DNA of 64,000 nt, taken from assembly GCA_046260155.1 (NCBI GenBank), contig JBJYXV010000065.1, positions 99,058-163,057 of the forward strand, written 5' to 3'. Numbering within the stretch: position 1 is the stretch's first letter; each line of letters opens with the position of its first letter. Under the pieces are notes generated by a model. That model made no database searches, was not told the origin of the DNA, and saw only the letters and a list, made by a program, of their open reading frames with translations. The stretch is from PFL25 sp046260155. Lineage in GTDB: Bacteria; Chloroflexota; Anaerolineae; Anaerolineales; UBA4823. Positions 47,279 through 56,498 of the stretch are shown piece after piece. The position numbers and the translations under genes were made by a program.

Positions 47279-48676
47279 ATGAATATCTTTGGACATAACG
47301 GTAGAGGTCAGGCTGTCGGGAGCACAGTTCCCCGCATCGGATTGGTTTTTACGATACTTTTACTGTTAATCGGGGGGTTTGGAGCCACTTCGCTGACACA
47401 TGCTGCACCTGGAATACTTTACGTGGATGGCGCATCCGGAGCAGACAGCGGCAACTGCCAGAGTGCCCTTACGCCTTGCGAGACGATCGGCTACGCGATT
47501 ACGCAGGCTGTTGCAACCGATATGATTTATGTCGCCCAGGGGACATATGCCGAAAATCTGGTCATCACCAGCCAGCTGTCACTGATGGGTGGTTATGAGG
47601 CCGCAGGCTGGACACGCGACATCACTCTCAATATGACCACTGTGGATGGGGGCCAATCTGGGACCGTAGTCGATTTCCAGGCAGGTAGCAATGGTGCGGT
47701 TCTGGATGGATTTACCATCACCAACGGCAGTGTGACCACAGGCGGCATGGGGGGAGGCATTACGATTAACGATGTCAGTCCTACCGTTATAAACACTCAA
47801 GTGCTCGGCAACCAGACCACCAACGACGGTGGCGGTATCTACGTTAGTGGGGGCGCGCCAACTTTCGAAGACCTCCTGGTCGACAGCAACACTTCCAGCG
47901 GCTGCTGTGGTGGTGTTCACATCGGAAACAATGCCACCGTAAACATCAGTGATTCAACCATTTCCAATAATAATGCAGGATATGGAGGTGGTGTGGGTGT
48001 CTTTTCCGATTCAACCGTGACCATCACGAACAGCACCATCAGCGGGAATGACACCGATGTCGAATTTGGTCAGGGCGGTGGAATGCACGTCAGCGGCAGC
48101 GGTACTGTTGTCAATCTGGTCGATTCGATACTTGCGGACAATCTGACCCGCGACCACGGCGGCGCGATCAGCTCTGATGGGGGTACAGTCAACCTGACCA
48201 ATGCGCTGATCTATGGTAATCAATCTTCTACAGGGAATGCCAACGTCTTTGCAGTGAATTTGACAGATTTCAATCTCATGAATGCCACCATCGCGGATAA
48301 CAACCCCACAGCTGCCCAGGCGGTGATCTTATGGTCTGGCTCGCTAACCATGACCAACAGCATCATGTACAACAACGCCTTCAGCTTGGGGAGCGATCCC
48401 CCCTGCCCGACCTGCTTTACGGTCACTTATTCCAACATCCAGGGTGGTTTTACAGGCACAGGCAACATTGATGCTGATCCGATGTTTGTCGATGCAGCCA
48501 ACCAGGATTATCACCTGCAGGCCTTCTCACCCAGCTGGAACACAGGTACCGCTAGCGGGGCTCCCAGCGCGGATATCGAGGGTACCCCTCGTGATGCCTT
48601 ACCGGATATGGGTGCTTACGAGTGGGCTGGGTATCTTAACTTCCTGCCGATCGTCTTGAAGGATTTCAGTCCCTGA
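47279..48676 (+). CDS. Secreted right-handed beta-helix protein with choice-of-anchor Q-like end
   Basis: 465 residues. A signal peptide or anchor (about 15-40, ending near THAAPG) is followed by ILYVDGASGADSG and then a parallel beta-helix built of short repeats (VNISDSTISNNNAGYGGGV, VTITNSTISGNDTD, VNLTNALIYGNQSS). The region ADPMFVDAANQDYHLQAFSP and GTPRDALPDMGAYEW is the choice-of-anchor-Q type end. The last residues, YLNFLPIVLKDFSP, fit a short hydrophobic tail I have seen on secreted Chloroflexi proteins. The helix surface may bind polysaccharide; no pectate lyase active site was recognised. It has its own promoter and a strong terminator. Confidence 0.85.
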   Translation: MNIFGHNGRGQAVGSTVPRIGLVFTILLLLIGGFGATSLTHAAPGILYVDGASGADSGNCQSALTPCETIGYAITQAVATDMIYVAQGTYAENLVITSQLSLMGGYEAAGWTRDITLNMTTVDGGQSGTVVDFQAGSNGAVLDGFTITNGSVTTGGMGGGITINDVSPTVINTQVLGNQTTNDGGGIYVSGGAPTFEDLLVDSNTSSGCCGGVHIGNNATVNISDSTISNNNAGYGGGVGVFSDSTVTITNSTISGNDTDVEFGQGGGMHVSGSGTVVNLVDSILADNLTRDHGGAISSDGGTVNLTNALIYGNQSSTGNANVFAVNLTDFNLMNATIADNNPTAAQAVILWSGSLTMTNSIMYNNAFSLGSDPPCPTCFTVTYSNIQGGFTGTGNIDADPMFVDAANQDYHLQAFSPSWNTGTASGAPSADIEGTPRDALPDMGAYEWAGYLNFLPIVLKDFSP

Positions 48677-48734
48677 ACTAATTTGCGGGTCGAGTTTGCA
48701 ATATGGCTTGATAAATCTGTTGAACCGTTCAATA

Positions 48735-48768
48735 GAAAGCCCCTGGAGTTGAAACTCCAGGGGCTTTC
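48735..48768. terminator. Strong hairpin terminator after the beta-helix gene
   Basis: A perfect 15-bp stem (48735-48749 with 48754-48768) with tetraloop TGAA, ending in CTTTC on both sides. It could serve transcripts from either strand. Confidence 0.85.
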
Positions 48769-48813
48769 CAAATGTCTGTTGATCAGAGGGGTTGATCGAT
48801 CCTGAGTCCAGGT

Positions 48814-48936
48814 TTACTTCTTGGTATGGACAACGATGTTCCCTCCCCCGATGACCTGATCCAATCCATTATCGTAGATCAAATCGTTAATCTTCTGGAT
48901 ATTGATCCGGAACCTACCAACCTCTACCTGAACCAT
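48814..48936 (-). CDS. Possible 40-residue small protein
   Basis: Reads MVQVEVGRFRINIQKI at the start and GGGNIVVHTKK at the end, ATG at 48936 to TAA at 48814. The alternating polar/hydrophobic pattern looks like a small beta-strand protein. AGGG lies about 11 bases upstream, and the terminator at 48735-48768 lies downstream on this strand. An overlapping 74-codon plus-strand frame is compositionally less protein-like. I recognise no family. It could be a remnant of a longer gene, because a stop lies two codons before the ATG. Confidence 0.35.
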   Translation of the reverse strand: MVQVEVGRFRINIQKINDLIYDNGLDQVIGGGNIVVHTKK

Positions 48937-49128
48937 GAACGATTAATCCCTATCTCCAGCGATCAAGGCGGATCACCTGGACAGCAGGGATTTACATCCC
49001 GTCATTTGATTTTCATGCAGCTAACAACCCCGTTCCAGGATCGAACCTAGATTGGAACACTTCCAATCACCATCACGGGATAATAATCAGTATTTGAAAT
49101 GGTTAGTTAATAAATCTCCGGTGAAATC

Positions 49129-49413
49129 CTACTCGCTCTCTTCCTCTGGAGTCTCTTCCACTGTGCTTTCCTCTGCAGGGGGTTCATCGCTTGAGATCAT
49201 TTCAGGCGGGTAGAAATCTGCCTTGTTGAGCGGGATGATCACCCATAGGATCAGGTAGACCCACAGACCACCGCCAAAGATGAAGAATGCCAGGATGAAC
49301 AGGACCCGGATCACTGTTGGATCAAGATCGAAATAATCACCGATCCCGCCGCACACCCCCGCTATCCAGCGCTCGTCTCTCGAACGGTATAATTTTTTTC
49401 TTCCTTCTGCCAT
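49129..49413 (-). CDS. PspC-domain membrane protein
   Basis: 94 residues. The PspC domain covers about 6-62 (KLYRSRDERWIAGVCGGIGDY, then one membrane helix LFILAFFIFGGGLWVYLILWVIIPL), followed by a Glu-rich tail. Related proteins respond to envelope stress. ATG at 49413 has AGGAG 8 bases upstream and fits the domain start. No PspA or PspB gene is nearby. Confidence 0.88.
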   Translation of the reverse strand: MAEGRKKLYRSRDERWIAGVCGGIGDYFDLDPTVIRVLFILAFFIFGGGLWVYLILWVIIPLNKADFYPPEMISSDEPPAEESTVEETPEEESE

Positions 49414-49654
49414 GTTTTTTCTCCTTTGGCGCATATAAACAGGTTCAACCTGGATTATATATCAATTTCAAGTTAGTATCTCTTCCAAATCTGGTCGGTC
49501 CCGTTCGATATTGCTTTCTGGCTGGAAAAGGCATCCGGGATTCGCAGCAGGTATAATCATCCCTGAAGAAATCGCCCACTTTGATGCAGCTTGATTATTG
49601 GCATGGTTACCCAGATGGTTAATGCTATTCGGCTTGCATCCGCAGGAGGTTCTC

Positions 49655-50872
49655 ATGCAGCTATCGCTCGTCTTTCCCATGTTCTGGGGTCGCAAAAAGG
49701 AGAAAATCTACAAAAACAAAGATTATTTTTATGACCATCCCACTGCACTTGACGACGTGGGTACCATCCCGGCGCTCTTTAATAGCATGCAGGTCTTGGA
49801 GGATAGGGACTTCGATGTGATCGCCGTGGCGGGTGCCAATGCTCCTTCCAAAGCCCGGGCGGTCGAACGAAGCGCGGTGAAGCTGCTGCGAAAACACGCC
49901 AGGAAAGCCGGGGTCAGGCTGCACTTCTTCAGCTACTCGCACCTGGGTAGACTGCACCAATACTTTGAGCAGCTCGGCCGGGAAGATCTGAATGAGACGG
50001 TTAGCCTGGTCGGCTACTCTCCGCTGAGAAATGCCTGCCTGGTGGCGGCACATATTCTGGATAAAGAGGTGGCGGTATCGATCGACGACGACTGCCAGTT
50101 CATCGAACCCAATTATATCGACCGCATTAAAACTCACCTTGGCGCAGAATTCGAGGGTAAACCCATCCTGGCTTACTGCGGTCCTTACCTGACGGAAAGC
50201 GGCTCCATTTATTTGAATCGCTCACAGAGTCCGCACGTGGCTTATTGGAATGTGATCGATGCGATGAACGAGACCTTCCGCAGGTATATCGTTGAATCAC
50301 CTGGCTTGAAGGAAACCTCCTTCGCCATCATGGGCAATATCGCCGTGCACCGCGAATTCTTCACCCGCGTCCCGCTCGATCCACCCCTGCAGCGCGGAGA
50401 GGATATGGATTGGGTGATGAATGCCCACATCCTCGGCGAGCGCTTTATCATGGATCCTGGCCTGCTGATCAAACACGTTCCCCCTCCACGCCCCTACCCC
50501 ACCTGGCGTCCCATGCGTGAGGATATCTACCGCTTCCGCTACCAGCAGGCGAAGATCGCCAACAGCAAAACAGGGGATGGCTATCACCGTCTCGATCGAG
50601 AACGCTACCTGCCCTACCCAGGTATCTTTTACCAGGATGATTTTCTCGATCGCGTCTTCAAGGCATCCACTACACTGGCGATCGATTATCTTACCCAGGG
50701 GCAAAAGAAAGCGGCCCGGGAGGCGTTGGACAATATCTATCATGCTCATTACCTCGCCGAACCCAAAGGGAATCCGTTCCAATCTTATATTGACTTCCAA
50801 AAGAAGTGGGTCGAGATGATGGCGATCATCGCTGAAAACCGGGATGAAGTTCAGAGGCTCGTTTTTGGATGA
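49655..50872 (+). CDS. GT-A-fold glycosyltransferase (family 2-like)
   Basis: 405 residues. A nucleotide-sugar-binding GT-A domain with an acidic motif SIDDDCQF (D144-D146) that would bind the metal and sugar nucleotide. GEDMDWVMNAHILGERFIMDPG further on resembles the second half of GT2 enzymes. There is no membrane helix. ATG at 49655 has AGGAGG 5 bases upstream and is clearly better than the ATG at 49598. The stop overlaps the start of an acetyltransferase gene (ATGA). Donor and acceptor are unknown. Confidence 0.78.
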   Translation: MQLSLVFPMFWGRKKEKIYKNKDYFYDHPTALDDVGTIPALFNSMQVLEDRDFDVIAVAGANAPSKARAVERSAVKLLRKHARKAGVRLHFFSYSHLGRLHQYFEQLGREDLNETVSLVGYSPLRNACLVAAHILDKEVAVSIDDDCQFIEPNYIDRIKTHLGAEFEGKPILAYCGPYLTESGSIYLNRSQSPHVAYWNVIDAMNETFRRYIVESPGLKETSFAIMGNIAVHREFFTRVPLDPPLQRGEDMDWVMNAHILGERFIMDPGLLIKHVPPPRPYPTWRPMREDIYRFRYQQAKIANSKTGDGYHRLDRERYLPYPGIFYQDDFLDRVFKASTTLAIDYLTQGQKKAAREALDNIYHAHYLAEPKGNPFQSYIDFQKKWVEMMAIIAENRDEVQRLVFG

Positions 50873-51402
50873 ACAAAATGGAATCTCTAGAGGTTCGCAT
50901 CCGGGATGAAGCACCTGGCGATCTGAGCGCCGTCCACTCCCTTCACGAGCAGGCTTTCGAAACAAAGGCCGAAGCCGAGCTGGTCGACCTGCTGCGCGCA
51001 AGGGGCAAGGCGGTCATCTCCCTGGTCGCGGAAAGGGATCGGGAGATTGTCGGTCACATGCTCTTCTCACCGCTTTCGATCGAGCCGCCTGCCCCGGGTT
51101 GGAAGGCGTTGGGATTGGCACCCTTGGCAGTCATCCCCCGCTTGCAGCGCCAGGGGATCGGTTCCAAATTGGTTAAATCCGGGCTGCAGCACTGCCGCAT
51201 GCTCGGTATCGATCTGGTTTTCGTGCTGGGACATCCGCATTACTACCCGAAATTTGGATTCAGGCCAGCTTCCACCTTTGGGTTTAAGAACGAATACCAG
51301 GCAGATCAGGCTTTCATGCTGATCGAGATTAACCCGGGTGTGTCAGTGAGGTACCAGGGTTTGGTGAAATACGCCCCAGAATTCAATGAATTTGATCTTT
51401 GA
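50869..51402 (+). CDS. GNAT-family N-acetyltransferase (YhbS-like)
   Basis: 177 residues. GNAT core with the acetyl-CoA loop VIPRLQRQGIGSKLVKSGL (about 88-106) and the YhbS-type ending LGHPHYYPKFGFRPAS. It would acetylate an amine of unknown identity. The ATG overlaps the glycosyltransferase stop by 4 bases, so the two are translationally coupled and may act on the same glycan or metabolite. Confidence 0.88.
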   Translation: MNKMESLEVRIRDEAPGDLSAVHSLHEQAFETKAEAELVDLLRARGKAVISLVAERDREIVGHMLFSPLSIEPPAPGWKALGLAPLAVIPRLQRQGIGSKLVKSGLQHCRMLGIDLVFVLGHPHYYPKFGFRPASTFGFKNEYQADQAFMLIEINPGVSVRYQGLVKYAPEFNEFDL

Positions 51403-51626
51403 TCTTCATTGCTAACCGGGTAATAGTCTATACGCATTAACTGCCCTATATAATCCCGAGATCTCACATAGAATTCTAGCCATACTCTGCTTAAAGCTTA
51501 GCCTGTTCTATGCATTAAGCATCCCAGGGTAGTAGGGAAATCCATACTGCAGGTGGATGTGGTTTCAGGGTTTTTATGTGAAAATGGAGCAGACACATCA
51601 AAGTTCACATAAAAAAGGAGGCTGCA

Positions 51627-51815
51627 ATGAAGAACACCCTGTTGGTCGCCGGATTATCCTCACTGGTTGCTTCGCTCGTCTTATTTTCCCTTGGCTGTAC
51701 AATTCTCGATTACCAGGTTGGCAGCACACAGGTGCTAGCATACCCGGCAGCATTCTTCGCCCTGCTGGGCCTGGTGCTTTTCTATGGTGCATTCAAACAC
51801 GGGATGAAAACCTAG
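51627..51815 (+). CDS. Small two-helix membrane protein
   Basis: 62 residues with two hydrophobic helices (about 5-24 and 38-56) and a short charged tail. AGGAGG lies 5 bases before the ATG, the best kind of start signal, and a terminator follows, so I take it as a real gene. I recognise no family. Confidence 0.7.
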   Translation: MKNTLLVAGLSSLVASLVLFSLGCTILDYQVGSTQVLAYPAAFFALLGLVLFYGAFKHGMKT

Positions 51816-51858
51816 GATACTTGCCAGATAAATTCTAGATCCTTCCTCCTCCGGAAGG

Positions 51859-51894
51859 AATTGCCCCTGGTGATAACTACAATCAGGGGCAATT
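51859..51894 (+). terminator. Terminator after the small membrane protein gene
   Basis: AATTGCCCCTG (51859-51869) pairs with CAGGGGCAATT (51884-51894) across a 14-base loop, followed by TT. A shorter CCTTCC/GGAAGG hairpin lies just before it. Confidence 0.75.
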
Positions 51895-51998
51895 TTGACT
51901 CAGAAAAATCCCGGGCTGCTGGAATTCCAACTATCTAAATCCTGGTTTTGCACTGATACAAATGATAAACTGGAGAAAAAACCAGAGGAGATTTGATC

Positions 51999-52892
51999 AT
52001 GGATCAATGGAAACAAGGTCTCGCACGCGCTGCCGCCCTGGCAGAAAGGTTTGCCGATGAAGGTTATCTGAACCTCAACAAGCTCCTGGAAGCAGGCATT
52101 TACTCGCAGGTCAGGCGTGCTGCCTGGGATCACCGGCCCAAAGTGACCAGGGACACGATGCAGACCGAGCTGGAGAGCACCCTGCACTTTCTCGAAGGAC
52201 AAAACACGGATCGCCAGCTGCTTGCGGGTCTGGAGAAAGGGAACCGGGTTCTGCTGGAAAATCGCAATGCGGATTTACCCCTCGCGCTGGCACCGGATTG
52301 TTTCGTGTGCCGTACCTGCGGGCAGATCACCCTTTCAGCACCACCCGATCACTGTACCCGCTGCGGTGCCTGGCCAGGCCGCTTCAGAAAATTTGTGGCT
52401 GTGTTCAACATGGACAATCAGGATCCGCTCAACCCGGTAGCCGTGATCCAGCTTTTTGCGCGTAATGCCCGTGATCTGCAGAGGTTGGTCACGGGTTTAA
52501 CAGATCAGCAGCTCACCCGGAAACCAGCCCCAGACCAATGGTCGATCCGTGATCACATTGCCCATTTCTACGATGCCCAGGAGATGCTGGACACGCGCCT
52601 GGACTTAATGCTCAATCAGGATGATCCAGAACTTGAAGCACTGGCGATCTATGAAAATGCTGCCCAAGAAGAAGGCCGCCCGCCCACCACAGCCGGTATG
52701 CTGGCGGAGTTCCTTGACCGCCGGAGTCAAAGTATCACCCTCCTTGAGGGACTGCCCCTGAAAGACCTCTGGCGCACCGGCCTGCACACCGAATTCGGAC
52801 GCATCACCATCCTGCGCCAGGTGGCCTACCTGGCTTACCACGAGCAGACCCACCTGCCGGAGATCGAAGCCCTGCGGCAGAGGTACATGTGA
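51999..52892 (+). CDS. Zinc-ribbon and DinB/YfiT-like domain protein
   Basis: 297 residues. The N-terminal helical part (about 1-95) is followed by a rubredoxin-like zinc ribbon (CRTCG ... CTRCG, about 104-125). A DinB-type four-helix bundle (about 150-295) has the metal-binding histidines in IRDHIAHF and YHEQTHLPE. DinB-fold proteins include thiol transferases such as those using bacillithiol or mycothiol. The zinc ribbon in front is an uncommon addition. ATG at 51999 has GAGGAG 8 bases upstream. It seems to be a single-gene unit. Confidence 0.78.
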   Translation: MDQWKQGLARAAALAERFADEGYLNLNKLLEAGIYSQVRRAAWDHRPKVTRDTMQTELESTLHFLEGQNTDRQLLAGLEKGNRVLLENRNADLPLALAPDCFVCRTCGQITLSAPPDHCTRCGAWPGRFRKFVAVFNMDNQDPLNPVAVIQLFARNARDLQRLVTGLTDQQLTRKPAPDQWSIRDHIAHFYDAQEMLDTRLDLMLNQDDPELEALAIYENAAQEEGRPPTTAGMLAEFLDRRSQSITLLEGLPLKDLWRTGLHTEFGRITILRQVAYLAYHEQTHLPEIEALRQRYM

Positions 52893-53096
52893 AATTTTAG
52901 CGTGGGATTTGTATGAGTCCCTTACTATTCGTCATTGTAGGAAAAATAGCAGGGTCTGGAAGTACTCGAGAAGAGATTAGTTACAGCGAAAAAATGGATG
53001 TCAATTGGCTTGTAATAGCACTGGAATCGGAAGGTGTCCTGGGTAGTTGTTCTGCGCAGTTCGGAATTTCCAAGTACTTACCACTATCGGTTTGTT

Positions 53097-53564
53097 TTAT
53101 ATCGCCTGTGAATCATGCAAATTAGCCGCGATCCTCCTGGCTTCGATTACGATGATCCAGCAGGCGGGAAAGATGATCAAGAGCAGGAAACCAGCCGGGC
53201 TCTTGATGAAATCCAGTAAATACCCGCCGTAGGGAATGCGCACTTTCGGCACGCCAACCACATCCGAGAAACGCACCTGCCATGGATCGACCTCCTGGTT
53301 GTTATCGCCCTTAGTGACCAGAATGTCCCCCACCACTTCCACCACGCGGTGGGTGATCAGGCTGCCCTGGAAGTCGTAGGTAACCACCGTGCCGGGGTTG
53401 ATCACCTTCCCTGTCGGCCGCAGAAAGACCAGGTCACCGGCTCGCAAGGCGGGCGCCATGCTGTCCGTGAGAACAGTACGAGCTGATCCCAGGAAGAGCA
53501 GCGCCATGGAAAAGATGATCAAACTGCCGAAAATGACTATATAAAGTATCGTTTTTAGGAGCAT
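53097..53564 (-). CDS. Signal peptidase I, S26B (SipW/eukaryote-like) type
   Basis: 155 residues. TM1 (about 5-26), catalytic Ser35 in VLTDSMAP, and His72 in LITHRVVEV in place of the usual Lys, which marks the S26B group. VTKGDNNQEVDPW follows, then a C-terminal helix (about 120-143). It removes signal peptides at the outer face of the membrane. In Bacteria S26B enzymes often serve a few substrates such as biofilm or spore proteins. ATG at 53564 has AGGA about 9 bases upstream; the in-frame ATG at 53582 lacks a site. The divergent neighbour encodes a secreted protein that could be a client. Confidence 0.85.
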   Translation of the reverse strand: MLLKTILYIVIFGSLIIFSMALLFLGSARTVLTDSMAPALRAGDLVFLRPTGKVINPGTVVTYDFQGSLITHRVVEVVGDILVTKGDNNQEVDPWQVRFSDVVGVPKVRIPYGGYLLDFIKSPAGFLLLIIFPACWIIVIEARRIAANLHDSQAI

Positions 53565-53845
53565 AATCCTATTTCCTGTCATTAATTAGTCTTTACGTTG
53601 TGACTGTTTTTACAAATAGTTTTCCCCGCTGGACACCTCCTTTCAACAGAACTACACCCAATATCTTGTGAATAATTATGCAAGTGTTATGCCAATGATT
53701 GGCCTTCATGCAAATCTAGACCTCCCAAAAGAATTGCTATTTCCAGACTTAAAAGTTCCAGGTTTCAGCCAGCTCTCGCGGAACAAAATACCTATTCTCA
53801 CCGTCCTGATATTTAATTTCGGTCATTCCCCCAAAGGAGGCGGAC

Positions 53846-55276
53846 ATGTTCAAGAGAATGCTTTTTGCCCTGCTGACAGCCTTATTAATTTTCGTAGTCT
53901 GTGAAGCTGCAAATATCACCCTGATCAGGGATTTATATTCCTCCGGTCAAGCAGCCATGGCAGCTGTGGCAGCCCAGGAAGGTCAACCCGGGCGCGACGA
54001 GACCCGGCTGCCGGTAAACCCGGATTATCTGCAGGCGATCCAAAATACTGCCGAAATGGTCTGGGATGAGGACGCCATCCGGCTAGCGGACAAATATGGG
54101 CTTAATATCCTCAACGTCACCTGGGAGGATACCGGGCGCTACTACAATTCGTCGGTCGGTCCCAACATCTCCGACGTGACCATCCAGATCCAGCATCAGG
54201 ACCCATACACGGGCAAGTACCAGCTGACCCTGATGCCGGTGATCCGCTTCCCCAACTTCAGCGACCTGACCGCCGATATCTCGCTGGACAAGTTTTTCCT
54301 GCTGGTGGGCAACGAGGATGGGCGTGATTTAGAAAAAGTGACCCTGCGCGACTACCTGGGTGATATCCGGCGCTACCTTTCCGAGCCAGGTTCCTGGGCT
54401 GGACGGGGTGATTCACTCCTCGCACCCCGCGATTCGCACGTGCTGGTCAGTGCCCAGGCTGCATTCCTGCCGGTCCCGAAAGAAGGCCAGGCAGAATTCA
54501 ACCCGGTGATCTTCAACTACCAGTCCTACCAGGGTGATCCGGCGGTATTAACTATCGTCGCCACCCGGGAAGGCACCAGCGCCACGGTGATCGACAACGT
54601 CAGGGATGGTTTCCCAGCTGGCTACTCCTGGGGGCAGAGGATATTCTTCAACCAGGATGGCGAACGGGCTAGCTTCACCGGGCAGCGCCTGAGCGATTTC
54701 CGGGCTTTGGAAGGGTCATCCGGCGACACCCCCCAGGCAGCTGGAGAGGCAGGATTGAACATGGTGCTGATCATCCAGGTGCCCCTCAAACAAAAATATC
54801 CCATGGAAGGCGATCTGATGGCGGTCGAAGAGTCAGTCGCCGGCGCAGCTGCCCCCACGCTGAAGATGGAGAGCGATGTGGAAATAGCCGTCGTCGGGCA
54901 TGGAGCCGTTGAAGGACCCTATACCGAGATCGACGGCCTGGAGATCGAGCGCGACCCACGCTTCCCCATCCGGGTTACCGTGCAGTTCTACAAGGCGACC
55001 AGCAACGGAGTTGTATCTGCGGACGACATGGAGCAGATCGCCGACCAGATCGAGAGGGTGTACTCCGAAGCGGATTATGTCGGCAGCCTGGTGGTGGATG
55101 GTGCTTCCGACCGCCCCACCGAGTACGATGGCAGCAAAATACAGCCAGCCAACTGGTGGCAGATCTTCTGGCAGCGCTTCGAGAGTAATACTGGCCTGGA
55201 CCAGTATCAAGCCCATGAAATTTGGCGCTCGCTGAGACTTTACGCCGGAAAGTGGTACGAAAACTTCCGGCATTAA
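53846..55276 (+). CDS. Secreted or membrane-anchored protein of unknown function
   Basis: 476 residues. An N-terminal hydrophobic segment (about 4-22) could be a signal peptide or anchor; the rest is hydrophilic and likely extracytoplasmic. AAAGGAGG lies 5 bases before the ATG, so it is probably well translated. I see no catalytic motif or known repeat. Near the end is NWWQIFWQRF. It is divergent from the S26B signal peptidase gene, 281 bases away. A strong terminator follows. Confidence 0.75.
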   Translation: MFKRMLFALLTALLIFVVCEAANITLIRDLYSSGQAAMAAVAAQEGQPGRDETRLPVNPDYLQAIQNTAEMVWDEDAIRLADKYGLNILNVTWEDTGRYYNSSVGPNISDVTIQIQHQDPYTGKYQLTLMPVIRFPNFSDLTADISLDKFFLLVGNEDGRDLEKVTLRDYLGDIRRYLSEPGSWAGRGDSLLAPRDSHVLVSAQAAFLPVPKEGQAEFNPVIFNYQSYQGDPAVLTIVATREGTSATVIDNVRDGFPAGYSWGQRIFFNQDGERASFTGQRLSDFRALEGSSGDTPQAAGEAGLNMVLIIQVPLKQKYPMEGDLMAVEESVAGAAAPTLKMESDVEIAVVGHGAVEGPYTEIDGLEIERDPRFPIRVTVQFYKATSNGVVSADDMEQIADQIERVYSEADYVGSLVVDGASDRPTEYDGSKIQPANWWQIFWQRFESNTGLDQYQAHEIWRSLRLYAGKWYENFRH

Positions 55277-55340
55277 TTTATACTGATCTCGCTTCGAGTG
55301 GTCGGAATTCCCATACTGCCGGATCTGAATCCTTCTATAA

Positions 55341-55380
55341 AAACCGGGGTTGCCCAATAAGATTTGGACAACCCCGGTTT
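55341..55380. terminator. Terminator between convergent genes
   Basis: AAACCGGGGTTG (55341-55352) pairs with CAACCCCGGTTT (55369-55380); an inner CCAA/TTGG pair extends it beyond one mismatch. It serves the secreted-protein gene (+) and the lipoprotein gene (-). Confidence 0.85.
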
Positions 55381-55396
55381 GGTTAATACAAGCAAA

Positions 55397-56368
55397 TCAT
55401 GGAGAATAATCAAATTTACCGTAGAGCATTCCATGCCATTTGAAACTCCCGTCTGGATCTTCTGACAAATAAATCAGGGCCTCTTGGTCACCATCAGGTC
55501 CCCAACCCTGGCTGTAGATTACTTTAACCACATTCACATCCGGCCCGAAGTTCCCTTCCAGGTTCTCGATTGGCAGGTCCGGAAATTGGCTGCGATCCGT
55601 GGTGAAGGATAAGCGAGGGATATAATCCTGATCGTTGTAATTGTAGAGTTGGGGAAGCAGATCCATGAAATCCTGCGGCGAATACTGGACACCTTCCGAG
55701 AGCCAGTAACCAATAATGAAGGGATCTTCCAAAGAACCCAGCAATGCAGCGGTGTTCCTGGAACGCAATGCATCCTGGAGGTTGCAGGCAAGCCATTCAA
55801 CTCCGCCGGGGCTTGCACCTGGACTGCCAGGGCCACACTCCAGGCTCTGCAGGTTATTGATTGCCTGGCTGTAAGTGTCATCTCCACCAGTACGCATCAC
55901 GAGCCGGCCTCCCTCATCCAGGCATTCCGGGACCATCTCGACCGGAAAGCTATACTGCTCAATATCCATACAAGGAGGGGTAGACTGGCCATCATAAACA
56001 ATCTGCCAGCCATCATCCTGGTGGAAAGCGAGGTAATAGCCATTGCTCACGCCACCCATGGCGTGCTGACTGGTGATTTCAGCAAAACTGATCCCCAGCT
56101 GATCGGCAGGCTGGCCTAACTTGTTGGCCAGTGCTTCGGCAATGAGCTGCTCATCACTCGGAAGAGGTGTCGGAGTTTTGTCTTGTGAATCAATCTCAAC
56201 CCTCTCACTGGTAGGCTGATCAGTAGGTCTTACCTGCGTTTCCACCCTTGTTTCTTCCTGCGTTTCTGGAATGGCATTGTTCTCAATGCCAATTTCGAAA
56301 GTTCCGCATGCGGAAAGCCCGAGGCAGATCAGCGGGATGAATGTGATAAATTTATGATATGTAAACAC
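55397..56368 (-). CDS. Lipoprotein of unknown function
   Basis: 323 residues. The signal peptide ends in LSAC with C21 as the lipidated cysteine. A Thr/Glu/Gln-rich spacer (about 25-75) follows, then a globular domain with no family I can name. GTG at 56368 with AGGAG 7 bases upstream gives a normal signal peptide and is preferred over a TTG at 56389. It is probably surface-attached. No neighbour hints at its role. Confidence 0.75.
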   Translation of the reverse strand: MFTYHKFITFIPLICLGLSACGTFEIGIENNAIPETQEETRVETQVRPTDQPTSERVEIDSQDKTPTPLPSDEQLIAEALANKLGQPADQLGISFAEITSQHAMGGVSNGYYLAFHQDDGWQIVYDGQSTPPCMDIEQYSFPVEMVPECLDEGGRLVMRTGGDDTYSQAINNLQSLECGPGSPGASPGGVEWLACNLQDALRSRNTAALLGSLEDPFIIGYWLSEGVQYSPQDFMDLLPQLYNYNDQDYIPRLSFTTDRSQFPDLPIENLEGNFGPDVNVVKVIYSQGWGPDGDQEALIYLSEDPDGSFKWHGMLYGKFDYSP

Positions 56369-56498
56369 CGTATTTCTCCTGTTTTTCAAAAAACTCGACG
56401 AACAGATTTGAATTCAGTATAACAGGGGAAAGGTTTGATCTTGTTTCCGGGTGGTGACAGAATGGTGGCAGCCTGTCACAATTCTGTCACCTGGAATA

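Noticed and set aside
48826..49050. 74-codon plus-strand ORF after the beta-helix terminator
   Set aside because: Its composition is not protein-like and it has no ribosome-binding site; the shorter minus-strand frame looks more plausible.
49036..49060. GGTTCGATCC on the minus strand, like a tRNA T-loop
   Set aside because: The flanking bases do not form a T-stem or acceptor stem, and no anticodon arm is found upstream.
52913..53125. 70-codon ORF after the DinB gene
   Set aside because: No ribosome-binding site, no recognisable pattern, and it overlaps the 3' end of the signal peptidase gene on the other strand.
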